From CAYQTL01 sp964420405 (GTDB lineage Bacteria; Acidobacteriota; Thermoanaerobaculia; Thermoanaerobaculales; Sulfomarinibacteraceae), in the NCBI GenBank assembly GCA_964420405.1, contig CAYQTL010000015.1, positions 1 through 64,000 of the forward strand: 64,000 nt of DNA, read 5' to 3'. The position numbers and the translations under genes are program-made. Positions 53,428 to 60,304 of this stretch are shown here, in pieces (position 1 is the first letter of the stretch; every line of letters begins with the position of its first letter). The notes below the pieces were generated by a model, which saw nothing but the letters and a program-made list of their open reading frames with translations, was not told the DNA's origin and did not search any database.

Positions 53428-54863
53428 GCGGGCTGAGCGACGCGCAGGTTGACCTGATCGCCAGGCGGCTGGCGGTGAGGATGGCGGGGCCGGCGGCCGC
53501 GGCGGCGCCGGAACGCCGCGACGCGGAGCCCGTCCTCGGGGATGGCGTCCACGCCACCGTCGACGACTGCGTCGCCGCGGCCCGGGCGGCGTTCGAGGAG
53601 CTGTCGGCCGGCACCCTCGGGCTGCGGCGGCGGATCGTCGACGCGGTCCGGCAGGCCATGCTGCGGGACGGCGACGAGCTGGCGCGGCTCGCGTGGGAGG
53701 AGACCGGCCTCGGACGGGTCGAGGACAAGTGCCTCAAGAACCGCCTCGTCACCACCCGGACGCCCGGCCCCGAGGTGCTCGTGCCGTGGACCGTCACCGG
53801 CGACGACGGGCTGACGCTCGAGGAGCTGGCGCCGTTCGGGGTGATCGGCGCCATCACCCCCACCACCAACCCCACCAGCACCGTCATCTGCAACACCATC
53901 GGCATGGTCGCCGCCGGCAACGCGGTGGTCTTCAACGTCCACCCCGGCGCCGCCCGCTGCTCGATGGCGACCGTGCGCTCGGTCAACCGTGCGGTCGAGT
54001 CGGCCGGCGGGCCGCGCAACCTGGTGACGGCCGTCGCCCGACCGACGATCGAGTCGGCCACCGAGCTCATGCACCATCGGGGCATCGACCTGCTGGTGGT
54101 GACCGGCGGTCCCGGCGTCGTCAAGGCCGCCCAGGCCAGCGGCCGGCGAGCGATCTGCGCCGGGCCGGGCAACCCGCCGGTGGTGGTCGACGCCACCGCC
54201 GACCTCGACCTGGCCGGTCGCCACATCGTCCGCGGCGCCTCGTTCGACAACAACATCGTGTGCGTCGACGAGAAGGAGGTGTTCGTGGTCGACGGGGTCG
54301 CCGACGGGCTGATCGCGTCGTTGCAGTACCACGGCTCCTACCTGGTCTCATCGGGCGACCTGCGCCGCCTGGAGCGCGAGGTGCTCCTCGAGGATCGCGG
54401 TCCCCGCCGTCACGGGGTGGTCAACAAGGACCTCGTCGGCAGGAACGCGGGCGAGCTGCTCGCACGGATCGGCATCCGGCGGGGACCGGAGACCCGCCTG
54501 GTGATCGCGGACGTGCCCGAGGACCATCCGCTGGTCTGGACGGAGCAGCTGATGCCGGTGCTGCCGATCGTGCGGGTGCCAGACGTCGACCGCGCGATCG
54601 AGCTCGCCCGCGAGGCGGAGCACGGCTATGGCCACTCGGCGGCGATGCACTCCCGCGACATCGACGCGCTGAGCCGCATGGCCCGGACCATCGACGCCTC
54701 GATCTTCGTCAAGAACGGCCCGATCATCGCGGGGCTCGGCGCCGGCGGCGAGGGTCCGACCAGCTTCACCATCGCCAGCCCCACCGGCGAGGGGATGACC
54801 GGCCCGGTGAGCTTCTCGCGCCGCCGGCGCTGCGTCATGGTCGACCACTTCCGGATCGTGTGA
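53424..54863 (+). CDS. CoA-acylating aldehyde dehydrogenase (PduP/EutE-like), BMC core enzyme
   Basis: 479 aa. N-terminal amphipathic helix GLSDAQVDLIARRLAVRMAG (residues 3-22) looks like an encapsulation peptide and parallels the helix inside the RpiB-DeoC fusion. The dehydrogenase proper has FGVIGAITPTTNPTSTVICN, NAVVFNVHP, VVTGGPGVVKAA, ICAGPGNPPVVVD and catalytic Cys280 in FDNNIVCVDEKE. By family it converts an aldehyde plus CoA and NAD+ to acyl-CoA; here acetaldehyde from DeoC is the obvious substrate, giving acetyl-CoA. GTG start overlaps the upstream stop. Confidence 0.93.
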   Translation: MSGLSDAQVDLIARRLAVRMAGPAAAAAPERRDAEPVLGDGVHATVDDCVAAARAAFEELSAGTLGLRRRIVDAVRQAMLRDGDELARLAWEETGLGRVEDKCLKNRLVTTRTPGPEVLVPWTVTGDDGLTLEELAPFGVIGAITPTTNPTSTVICNTIGMVAAGNAVVFNVHPGAARCSMATVRSVNRAVESAGGPRNLVTAVARPTIESATELMHHRGIDLLVVTGGPGVVKAAQASGRRAICAGPGNPPVVVDATADLDLAGRHIVRGASFDNNIVCVDEKEVFVVDGVADGLIASLQYHGSYLVSSGDLRRLEREVLLEDRGPRRHGVVNKDLVGRNAGELLARIGIRRGPETRLVIADVPEDHPLVWTEQLMPVLPIVRVPDVDRAIELAREAEHGYGHSAAMHSRDIDALSRMARTIDASIFVKNGPIIAGLGAGGEGPTSFTIASPTGEGMTGPVSFSRRRRCVMVDHFRIV

Positions 54864-54868
54864 GATCC

Positions 54869-55507
54869 ATGGCCCACGCCCTGGCGCTGCTGGAGTACTC
54901 GAGCGTCGCCGCCGGCGTGGTGGCGGTCGACCGGATGCTGAAGCGGTCGCCGGTCGCCCTGCTGCGGTGCGGGACGGTGCACCCGGGCCGGTGGCTGGCG
55001 CTGGTCGGCGGCTCGGTGGCGAGCACCGAGGAGGCCCATGCGGAGGGCGTCGCCTACGGCCGCGACGGCGGCACGCTGGTCGACGAGGTGTGCCTGCCGG
55101 ATCCCCACCCCGCCCTCGCCGCGGCGATCGACGGCCACCGCCGCGCGCCCGATGGCGAGGCGGTCGGCGTGGTCGAGACGTGCTCGTCCCCGACGCTGCT
55201 GCGGGCGGTGGACGCCGCGCTGAAGGCGGTGGAGGTCGGGCTCGTGGAGGTCCGGTTGGCGGACGACCTCGGCGGCCGCGCCGTCGCGCTCCTCGACGGC
55301 CGGCTCACCGAGGTCCAGGCCGCTCTCGACCACGCGGTGGCGGTGACCGCTGCACGCCACGTCGACGCCGCGACGTCGCTGACCGCACGACTCGACGACA
55401 CGCTGCGCCGCGTGCTGGCCGGCGGCACCCGGTTCGCCGCGTGCGCGCCGTGCCGGCCCGACGGCGCCGAGCCGATCGGAGGGGCGCCGTGTTCCTCGGA
55501 CGCGTGA
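54869..55507 (+). CDS. BMC-T trimeric shell protein (probable double-disc, gated type)
   Basis: 212 aa, two fused BMC domains. First domain: ALALLEYSSVAAGVVAVDRMLKRSPVALLRCG, RWLALVGGSVASTEEAHAEG. Second: GVVETCSSPTLLRAVDAALKAVEVGLVEVRLADDLGGRAVALLDGRLTEVQAALDHAV. It resembles the BMC-T2/T3 type of Haliangium, whose trimers stack into two discs around a large gated pore. The last 30 residues are Cys-rich (FAACAPCRPDGAE, GGAPCSSDA) and differ from shell proteins I know; metal or redox binding is possible. Overlaps the next gene by 19 nt. Confidence 0.85.
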   Translation: MAHALALLEYSSVAAGVVAVDRMLKRSPVALLRCGTVHPGRWLALVGGSVASTEEAHAEGVAYGRDGGTLVDEVCLPDPHPALAAAIDGHRRAPDGEAVGVVETCSSPTLLRAVDAALKAVEVGLVEVRLADDLGGRAVALLDGRLTEVQAALDHAVAVTAARHVDAATSLTARLDDTLRRVLAGGTRFAACAPCRPDGAEPIGGAPCSSDA

Positions 55508-55779
55508 CCGGTCGCGTCGTGCCGGCGGTGGTCGCCGACGGCCTCGCCGGCGTCCCGATGCTGTGGGTGCAGCCCCTCGAGACCGATCTCGAGCCCGTCG
55601 GACGGCCGCTCGTGTGCGCCGACCCGACCCGCATGGCGGGCCCCGGCGAGCTGGTCTACTGGGAGGCCAGCCGCGAGGCGGCGCTCACCCTCGAGCCCTG
55701 GTTCGTGCCGGTCGACCACGCGATCGTCGGCATCGTCGACGACCTCCAGATCGACCCTGCCGAGGAGGGGGACCCATGA
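55489..55779 (+). CDS. BMC-P pentameric vertex protein, copy 2
   Basis: 96 aa, divergent EutN/CcmL member: MFLGRVTGRVVPAVVADGLAGVPMLWVQPL, CADPTRMAGPGELVYWEASREAALT, then DHAIVGIVDDLQI. The expected G.GE.V....G..AR pattern is partly replaced by GPGELVYWEASREA. GTG start with GGAGG inside the preceding gene. Could form a distinct vertex type. Confidence 0.82.
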   Translation: MFLGRVTGRVVPAVVADGLAGVPMLWVQPLETDLEPVGRPLVCADPTRMAGPGELVYWEASREAALTLEPWFVPVDHAIVGIVDDLQIDPAEEGDP

Positions 55780-56039
55780 TCCTGGCGCGGGTCGAGGGTC
55801 GGGTCGTCTCGACCGTGCACCACCCGGAGATGTCCGCACGGAAGCTGCTGGTGTGCCGAAAGATCGACGCCGACGGCCGGCCCACCGGCGGCCACGTGAT
55901 CGCGCTCGACACGGTCGGCGCCGGCGCGGGCGAGACCGTGCTGGTGCTCGACGAGGGCAACGGCGCGCGCCAGCTCCTCGGCCGGCCGGACGCACCGGTC
56001 CGGTCGGTGGTGGTGGGCATCGTCGACGACCTCGGTTGA
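55776..56039 (+). CDS. BMC-P pentameric vertex protein, copy 3
   Basis: 87 aa EutN/CcmL protein: MILARVEGRVVSTVHHPEMSARKLLVCRKID, VIALDTVGAGAGETVLVLDEGNGARQLLG, APVRSVVVGIVDDLG. Shortest and most canonical of the three vertex proteins. GAGGAGGGG ribosome site; overlaps the upstream stop. Last gene of the BMC operon proper. Confidence 0.92.
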   Translation: MILARVEGRVVSTVHHPEMSARKLLVCRKIDADGRPTGGHVIALDTVGAGAGETVLVLDEGNGARQLLGRPDAPVRSVVVGIVDDLG

Positions 56040-56060
56040 CGGCGCGCCGTCCGTCCCCGC

Positions 56061-56066
56061 TACCAT
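56061..56066 (+). promoter_or_regulatory. -10 box TACCAT before the DUF1207 gene
   Basis: TACCAT lies 43 nt before ATG 56110, with an AGAGGAG ribosome site in between, so this gene may have its own promoter after the BMC operon. Confidence 0.4.
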
Positions 56067-56109
56067 GGGAGGGACCGCGGACCCGGGCAGCCGCACGAGA
56101 GGAGTCCCC

Positions 56110-56994
56110 ATGGTGTCCATCCAGCAGGCAGCCGGCGTTCCGGCCGCCGTCGTGCTGTCGCTCGTGGCCGCGGCTCCCGCTCAGGCGCAGCCGGTAGGAG
56201 AGGATGCGGCCGCCGGGGCAACCGTCGTCGTCGCCTTCCCCGACGCCGAGTTCTACCCCCAGTACATCGCCGACCCGATCCGTGCACAGTCGGCGCTGAT
56301 CCTCCAGCGGGCGACCTCGGTCGGCGTCGAGGACGCCGGCGACGCGCGCTTCCTGCTGCGTCTCGGCGGGCGCTTCTCGCTCGTGAAGTGGCACCCCGCC
56401 GGCAGCCCCGACGTGGGCTGGCAGCTCGACTTCGAGGGCGGGTTCTTCGGCCAGTTCGACGTCGACAACTCCCTCGACAACATCGGCTGGGACGGTCTCT
56501 ACGGTCTGCTGCTCAGCTACAAGCCCCGCCCCGACGTCGGCTTCCGCTTCGGCACGCTGCACGACTCGGCCCACGTCGGCGACGAGTACGCGGAGCGCAC
56601 CGGCCGCCGACGGATGGAGGCGACCCGCGAGGAGGCCACCGTCGGGGCGAGCTGGCGGTTCGCGCCCCGCTGGCGGGCCTACGGCGAGGGCGGCTGGGCG
56701 TTCGGGCTCGAGCCCTTCCAGGAGCCGCTGCGGCTGCAGGCGGGGCTCGAGTGGCGCGGCGAGCGGCGCTTCTGGGGCGCCTCCACCTGGTACGCGGCCG
56801 TCGATCTCACGGCGTACGAGGAGAACGACTTCGACCCGCGCACGACCGTCCAGGTCGGGATCATCGTGCCGACCGACCGGGGAACCAACCGCTACCGGTT
56901 CGCGATCGAGGTCACCGAAGGCCGGTCGGTGCTCGGCGAGTTCCCGTTCGACGAGGAGACGGCCGTCGGCGTGGGGTGGTACTTCGACTTTTGA
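56110..56994 (+). CDS. DUF1207 outer-membrane beta-barrel protein
   Basis: 294 aa. Signal peptide 1-29 (AAVVLSLVAAAPAQAQ). FPDAEFYPQYIADPIRAQSALIL is the DUF1207 opening. It is followed by alternating barrel strands (WQLDFEGGFFGQFDV, GLYGLLLSYKPRPDVGFRFGTLHDSAHVGDEY, ATVGASWRFAPRWRAYGEGGWAF, TTVQVGIIVP) and a C-terminal Phe (GVGWYFDF), as expected for BAM-inserted proteins. Supports a diderm cell. Just after the BMC operon, so it might take part in uptake of the pathway's substrate, but it has a promoter-like box of its own. Confidence 0.8.
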   Translation: MVSIQQAAGVPAAVVLSLVAAAPAQAQPVGEDAAAGATVVVAFPDAEFYPQYIADPIRAQSALILQRATSVGVEDAGDARFLLRLGGRFSLVKWHPAGSPDVGWQLDFEGGFFGQFDVDNSLDNIGWDGLYGLLLSYKPRPDVGFRFGTLHDSAHVGDEYAERTGRRRMEATREEATVGASWRFAPRWRAYGEGGWAFGLEPFQEPLRLQAGLEWRGERRFWGASTWYAAVDLTAYEENDFDPRTTVQVGIIVPTDRGTNRYRFAIEVTEGRSVLGEFPFDEETAVGVGWYFDF

Positions 56995-56998
56995 CGTC

Positions 56999-57065
56999 GG
57001 AGTGCGCGGGGCTCCGGAGAGGCCGGGCGGGAGGGCGTGCGCGCCCATGGAGCCCCGCGCACTCC
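56999..57065. repeat. Long perfect inverted repeat, 17-bp arms
   Basis: GGAGTGCGCGGGGCTCC at 56999-57015 and its exact complement GGAGCCCCGCGCACTCC at 57049-57065, with a 33-nt loop that contains a smaller GGGCGTGCGCGCCC hairpin. It starts 5 nt after the DUF1207 stop, so it could terminate that transcript or stabilise its 3' end. Confidence 0.75.
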
Positions 57066-57073
57066 GGCGCTAC

Positions 57074-57106
57074 GGCTGGGAGGACGAGTGGCTCGTCCTC
57101 TCAGCC
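57074..57106. repeat. Second hairpin, 15-bp arms
   Basis: GGCTGGGAGGACGAG-TGG-CTCGTCCTCTCAGCC pairs over 15 positions with one mismatch. Only 9 nt separate it from the larger hairpin. Read on either strand it would be a strong stem between the DUF1207 and TetR genes. Confidence 0.65.
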
Positions 57107-57116
57107 GAGAGGAAAC

Positions 57117-57135
57117 ATACCATGAGGTATGGTAT
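57117..57135. promoter_or_regulatory. TetR operator
   Basis: ATACCAT-GAGGT-ATGGTAT: perfect 7-nt arms, 5-nt spacer, with nested CATACC/GGTATG pairing. It overlaps the -10 box of the TetR gene, ideal for autorepression. Confidence 0.65.
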
Positions 57136-57138
57136 GGT
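57133..57138 (+). promoter_or_regulatory. -10 box TATGGT of the tetR-tnaA operon (leaderless type)
   Basis: TATGGT ends 6 nt before GTG 57145 and shares bases with the palindromic operator. Confidence 0.5.
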
Positions 57139-57144
57139 CGCGCC

Positions 57145-57726
57145 GTGGGCGACCGCACGACGCTGACGCGGCAGGACTGGCTGCGGGCGGGCCTGGAGCT
57201 GCTGAAGGAGCGCGGGGCGGGGGCGGTGACGATCGAGCGGCTCACGGCCCGGCTCGGCGTGACGAAGGGCTCCTTCTACCACCACTTCACGAGCCGCGAG
57301 GAGCTGTCGCGGGCGCTTCTCGGGGAGTGGGAGCGGCGGCTGACCGGCGAGCTGATCGAGGCCAGCCGCCACGGTCGCGACTTCGCCGACCGCAACCGCC
57401 GCCTCACCCGGCTCGGCTACGAGACCTTCGATCCGGCACTGGAGACCGCGGTCCGCGTATGGGCGCTGCAGGATCCCCTCGCCCGCGAGGTCCAGGAGCG
57501 GGTCGACCGGCGTCGGGTCGGCTACCTGCGCGAGCTGTTCCGCCTGCTGACCCCCTCCGACGCCCGCGCCGAGGACCTCGCCCTGATCCGCTACGCGTTC
57601 TCGGTCGGCGCCCAGCAGCTGCTGCCCGCGCTGCCCGCCGCGAGGTACGCGCGCCTGTTCGAGACCCTCGAGGACCGCCTCGAGGCGCTGGCCCGGGCCG
57701 ACCACCATCACGGAGACAGACCATGA
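57145..57726 (+). CDS. TetR-family transcriptional repressor
   Basis: 193 aa. N-terminal helix-turn-helix: RQDWLRAGLELLKERGAGAVTIERLTARLGVTKGSFYHHFTSREELSRALL (about 8-60) is classic TetR. The C-terminal ligand domain contains YETFDPALETAVRVWALQDPLAREV. GTG start follows a -10 box and palindrome, so autorepression is likely. Stop overlaps the tryptophanase start (ATGA), so repressor and enzyme are one operon and the ligand may be tryptophan, indole or a related aromatic. Confidence 0.9.
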   Translation: MGDRTTLTRQDWLRAGLELLKERGAGAVTIERLTARLGVTKGSFYHHFTSREELSRALLGEWERRLTGELIEASRHGRDFADRNRRLTRLGYETFDPALETAVRVWALQDPLAREVQERVDRRRVGYLRELFRLLTPSDARAEDLALIRYAFSVGAQQLLPALPAARYARLFETLEDRLEALARADHHHGDRP

Positions 57727-59096
57727 AGACCATCGTCGAGCCGTTCCGCATCAAGATGACCGAGCCGCTGAAGATCACCACCCGGGTCGAGCGCGAAGCC
57801 CTGCTGGAGGGCGCGCACCACAATGTCTTCCTGCTCGACGCCGAGGACTGCGCCGTCGACCTGCTGACGGACTCGGGCACCGGCGCGATGTCGGCCCAGC
57901 AGTGGGCGGCGATGATGCTCGGCGACGAGAGCTACGCCGGCAGCCGCTCGTGGAAGCGGTTCGAGGCCGCCGTGCACGACATCACCGGCATCGAGCACGT
58001 CTTCCCGACCCACCAGGGCCGCGCGGCCGAGGGGATCCTCGCCGAGTGCGTGCTCACGCCCGGCGACATCGTGCCCAACAACAGCCACTTCGACACCACC
58101 CGGGCCAACATCGAGTACCGCGGGGCGGTGGCGCTCAACCTCCCCTGTCCCGAGGCGTTCGACACCGACGCCGAGGCCCCGTTCAAGGGCAACATGGACG
58201 TGGCGGCGCTGGAGCGCTGCATCGCCGAGCACGGCGTCGGGCGGATCCCGTTCGTCATGATGACGGTGACCAACAACACCGGCGGCGGCCAGCCGGTGTC
58301 GATGTCGAACCTGCGCGCCGTCCGCGAGGTACTGCGCTCCCACGGCATCCCGCTGATCCTCGACGCGTGCCGGTTCGCCGAGAACGCCTACTTCATCCAC
58401 GAGCGTGAGCTCGGCTACCGCGGCCGCAGTCTGCTCGAGATCGCCCGCGAGATGTTCTCCCTCGCCGACGGCGCCACCATGAGCTGCAAGAAGGACGGCA
58501 TGGCGAACATCGGCGGCTTCCTGGTGACCCGCGACGCCGGGTGGGCGGACCGGTTCCGCAACCTGCTGATCCTGCGGGAGGGGTTCCCGACCTACGGCGG
58601 GCTCGCCGGCCGCGACCTCGAGGCGATCGCCGTCGGCCTGCGGGAGGCCCTCGAGTACGACTACCAGGTCTACCGCCACGCCACCGTCGAGTACATGGCG
58701 AGCCGCCTGCACGCCCTCGGGGTGCCGATGGTCCGCCCCGCCGGCGGCCACGCGGTGTTCCTCGACGCGGCGCGGATGGCGCCCCACGTTCCCCCCCTCG
58801 AGTTCCCCGGCATCGGCATCGTCAACGCCCTCTACCTGGAGGGCGGCATCCGCTCCGTCGAGCTCGGCAGCGTCATGTTCGGTCACGTCGACGAGCACGG
58901 CGTCGAGCACCCGTCGCCCCTCGAGCTGGTGCGGCTCGCGTTCCCGCGCCGGGTCTACACCCAGAGCCACTTCGACTACGTCATCGAGGTCATCGAGGAG
59001 GTGTGGCGGAACCGCGACCGCCTCGGCGGCCACCGCATCACCTGGCAGCCCGGGCGCCTGCGCCACTTCACCTGCCACCTGGAGCCGATCGGCTGA
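57723..59096 (+). CDS. tnaA: Tryptophanase (beta-eliminating lyase family)
   Basis: 457 aa. Strong match to tryptophanase/tyrosine phenol-lyase: GDESYAGSRSW, FPTHQGRAAEGIL, FDTTRANIEY, VTNNTGGGQPVSMSNLRAVRE, DACRFAENAYFI and the PLP lysine pair K256-K257 in MSCKKDGM. EGFPTYGGLAGRDLEA and GGHAVFLDA follow. The C-terminal RRVYTQSHFDYVIEV and LRHFTCHLE favour tryptophanase: the His in LRHFT is Phe in tyrosine phenol-lyase. Reaction: L-tryptophan to indole, pyruvate and ammonia. No TnaC-like leader is visible; control is by the upstream TetR instead. Substrate choice between Trp and Tyr is not proven. Confidence 0.88.
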   Translation: MKTIVEPFRIKMTEPLKITTRVEREALLEGAHHNVFLLDAEDCAVDLLTDSGTGAMSAQQWAAMMLGDESYAGSRSWKRFEAAVHDITGIEHVFPTHQGRAAEGILAECVLTPGDIVPNNSHFDTTRANIEYRGAVALNLPCPEAFDTDAEAPFKGNMDVAALERCIAEHGVGRIPFVMMTVTNNTGGGQPVSMSNLRAVREVLRSHGIPLILDACRFAENAYFIHERELGYRGRSLLEIAREMFSLADGATMSCKKDGMANIGGFLVTRDAGWADRFRNLLILREGFPTYGGLAGRDLEAIAVGLREALEYDYQVYRHATVEYMASRLHALGVPMVRPAGGHAVFLDAARMAPHVPPLEFPGIGIVNALYLEGGIRSVELGSVMFGHVDEHGVEHPSPLELVRLAFPRRVYTQSHFDYVIEVIEEVWRNRDRLGGHRITWQPGRLRHFTCHLEPIG

Positions 59097-59126
59097 GGTT
59101 CGCACGGCGCCCCGCCCGGGGACCGC

Positions 59127-60167
59127 TCACGCCAGGGTGAAGAACACGGTGGTGCCCTCCGCCGGCCGGCTCTCGATCCAGACCCGGCCGCCGTGCCGTC
59201 GGACGACCCGCTGCACCGTCGCCAGCCCGATCCCGCTGCCCGGGAAGTCGCTCGCCGGGTGGAGTCGCTGGAACGGGCGGAACAGCCGCCCCGCGTGGGC
59301 CATGTCGAAGCCGACGCCGTCGTCGCGGACAACGTAGACGTCCTTGCCGGCCTCGCCGATCCCGGCGGCGCGCGTGTCGGGCAGGCGCTCGAGCTCGATC
59401 CTGGCGGGCGACCGGCCGCCGGTGAACTTCCAGGCGTTGCGGAGGAGGTTCTCGAGCAGGGTCCGCAGCAGCTGCCGGTCTCCGTAGGCGACGAGCCCCT
59501 GCCCGACGCGGATCTCCACCTCCCGGTGCGGCTCCTCGGCGCGGAGCTGGCCGACGATCTCCTCCGCGATCCGCGACAGGTCCACCTCGTCGAGCCGCAT
59601 GGGGACCCGGGTCGCACGGGACAGGGCGAGCAGGTCGTCGATCAGCGCGCCCATCCGCTCCGCGGCGCCCCGGATCCTGCCGAGGTGGACCTCCGCGCCG
59701 GCCGGGAGCCGGTCGCCGCAGTCCTCGGCCAGCGCCTCGCTGAAGCCCGTGATGGCCCGCAGCGGCGCCCGGAGATCGTGGGAGACCGAGTAGCTGAAGG
59801 CCTCCAGCTCGCGGTTGGCGGCCTCGAGCTGCAGGTTGGCGCGCCGCAGCTCCTCCTCCACCGACCGGCGCTCGGCGAGGCGCTGGAGATCGTCGCGCAG
59901 CCCCGAGAGCTCGCGCTCCGCCCGCCGCGCCCGGACGAGCGCGGAGCGGAGGGCGAGCATCGCGGCGAGCAGGCCGGCAATGAGCGCGACTCCCACGACG
60001 GCGACCGCCACCTGCTCGACGGGGCGCGATCCCAATACCGAACCGGGAATCCCGACGAAGCATGTGTGCCAGCCTCCCACGAGCTGCGTCGTGCTGTCGG
60101 GCCTCCGGAACCTCCAGCCGCCTTCGGCCAGGGTTTCCGACCGCCCCGGAGCTGGAGCTTTCCCCAC
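59127..60167 (-). CDS. Membrane-anchored histidine kinase
   Basis: 346 aa. One TM helix (about 52-76, AVAVVGVALIAGLLAAMLAL), a coiled coil (about 80-120, RAERELSGLRDDLQRLAERR), then HisKA with His130 in FSYSVSHDLRAPLRAITGFSEAL and an HATPase domain (LLENLLRNAWKFTGG, VRDDGVGFDMAHAGRLFRPFQRLH, GSGIGLATVQRVVRRHGG). The HDLRAPLRAI form is the phytochrome/bacteriophytochrome-type kinase core. GTG start fixed by a TATCAT box ending 6 nt upstream. No own receiver; the divergently transcribed receiver-kinase hybrid is a plausible partner. Confidence 0.88.
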   Translation of the reverse strand: MGKAPAPGRSETLAEGGWRFRRPDSTTQLVGGWHTCFVGIPGSVLGSRPVEQVAVAVVGVALIAGLLAAMLALRSALVRARRAERELSGLRDDLQRLAERRSVEEELRRANLQLEAANRELEAFSYSVSHDLRAPLRAITGFSEALAEDCGDRLPAGAEVHLGRIRGAAERMGALIDDLLALSRATRVPMRLDEVDLSRIAEEIVGQLRAEEPHREVEIRVGQGLVAYGDRQLLRTLLENLLRNAWKFTGGRSPARIELERLPDTRAAGIGEAGKDVYVVRDDGVGFDMAHAGRLFRPFQRLHPASDFPGSGIGLATVQRVVRRHGGRVWIESRPAEGTTVFFTLA

Positions 60168-60173
60168 GCCTGT

Positions 60174-60179
60174 ATGATA
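60174..60179. promoter_or_regulatory. Bidirectional -10 box (TATCAT / ATGATA)
   Basis: On the minus strand TATCAT ends 6 nt before GTG 60167 (leaderless). On the plus strand the overlapping TATGAT at 60173-60178 could start a 120-nt leader for the gene at 60305. Confidence 0.5.
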
Positions 60180-60304
60180 AATGTCCTGGACGTGCGGCTT
60201 CGTCGCCGGCCACGAAGACGCCGGCGGCGCGGATCCGCGGACGTCGGGGGGGACGTGGCGGCAGCGCACCGCGATCGCACACGCCACACGCGGGAGGCCA
60301 GCTC

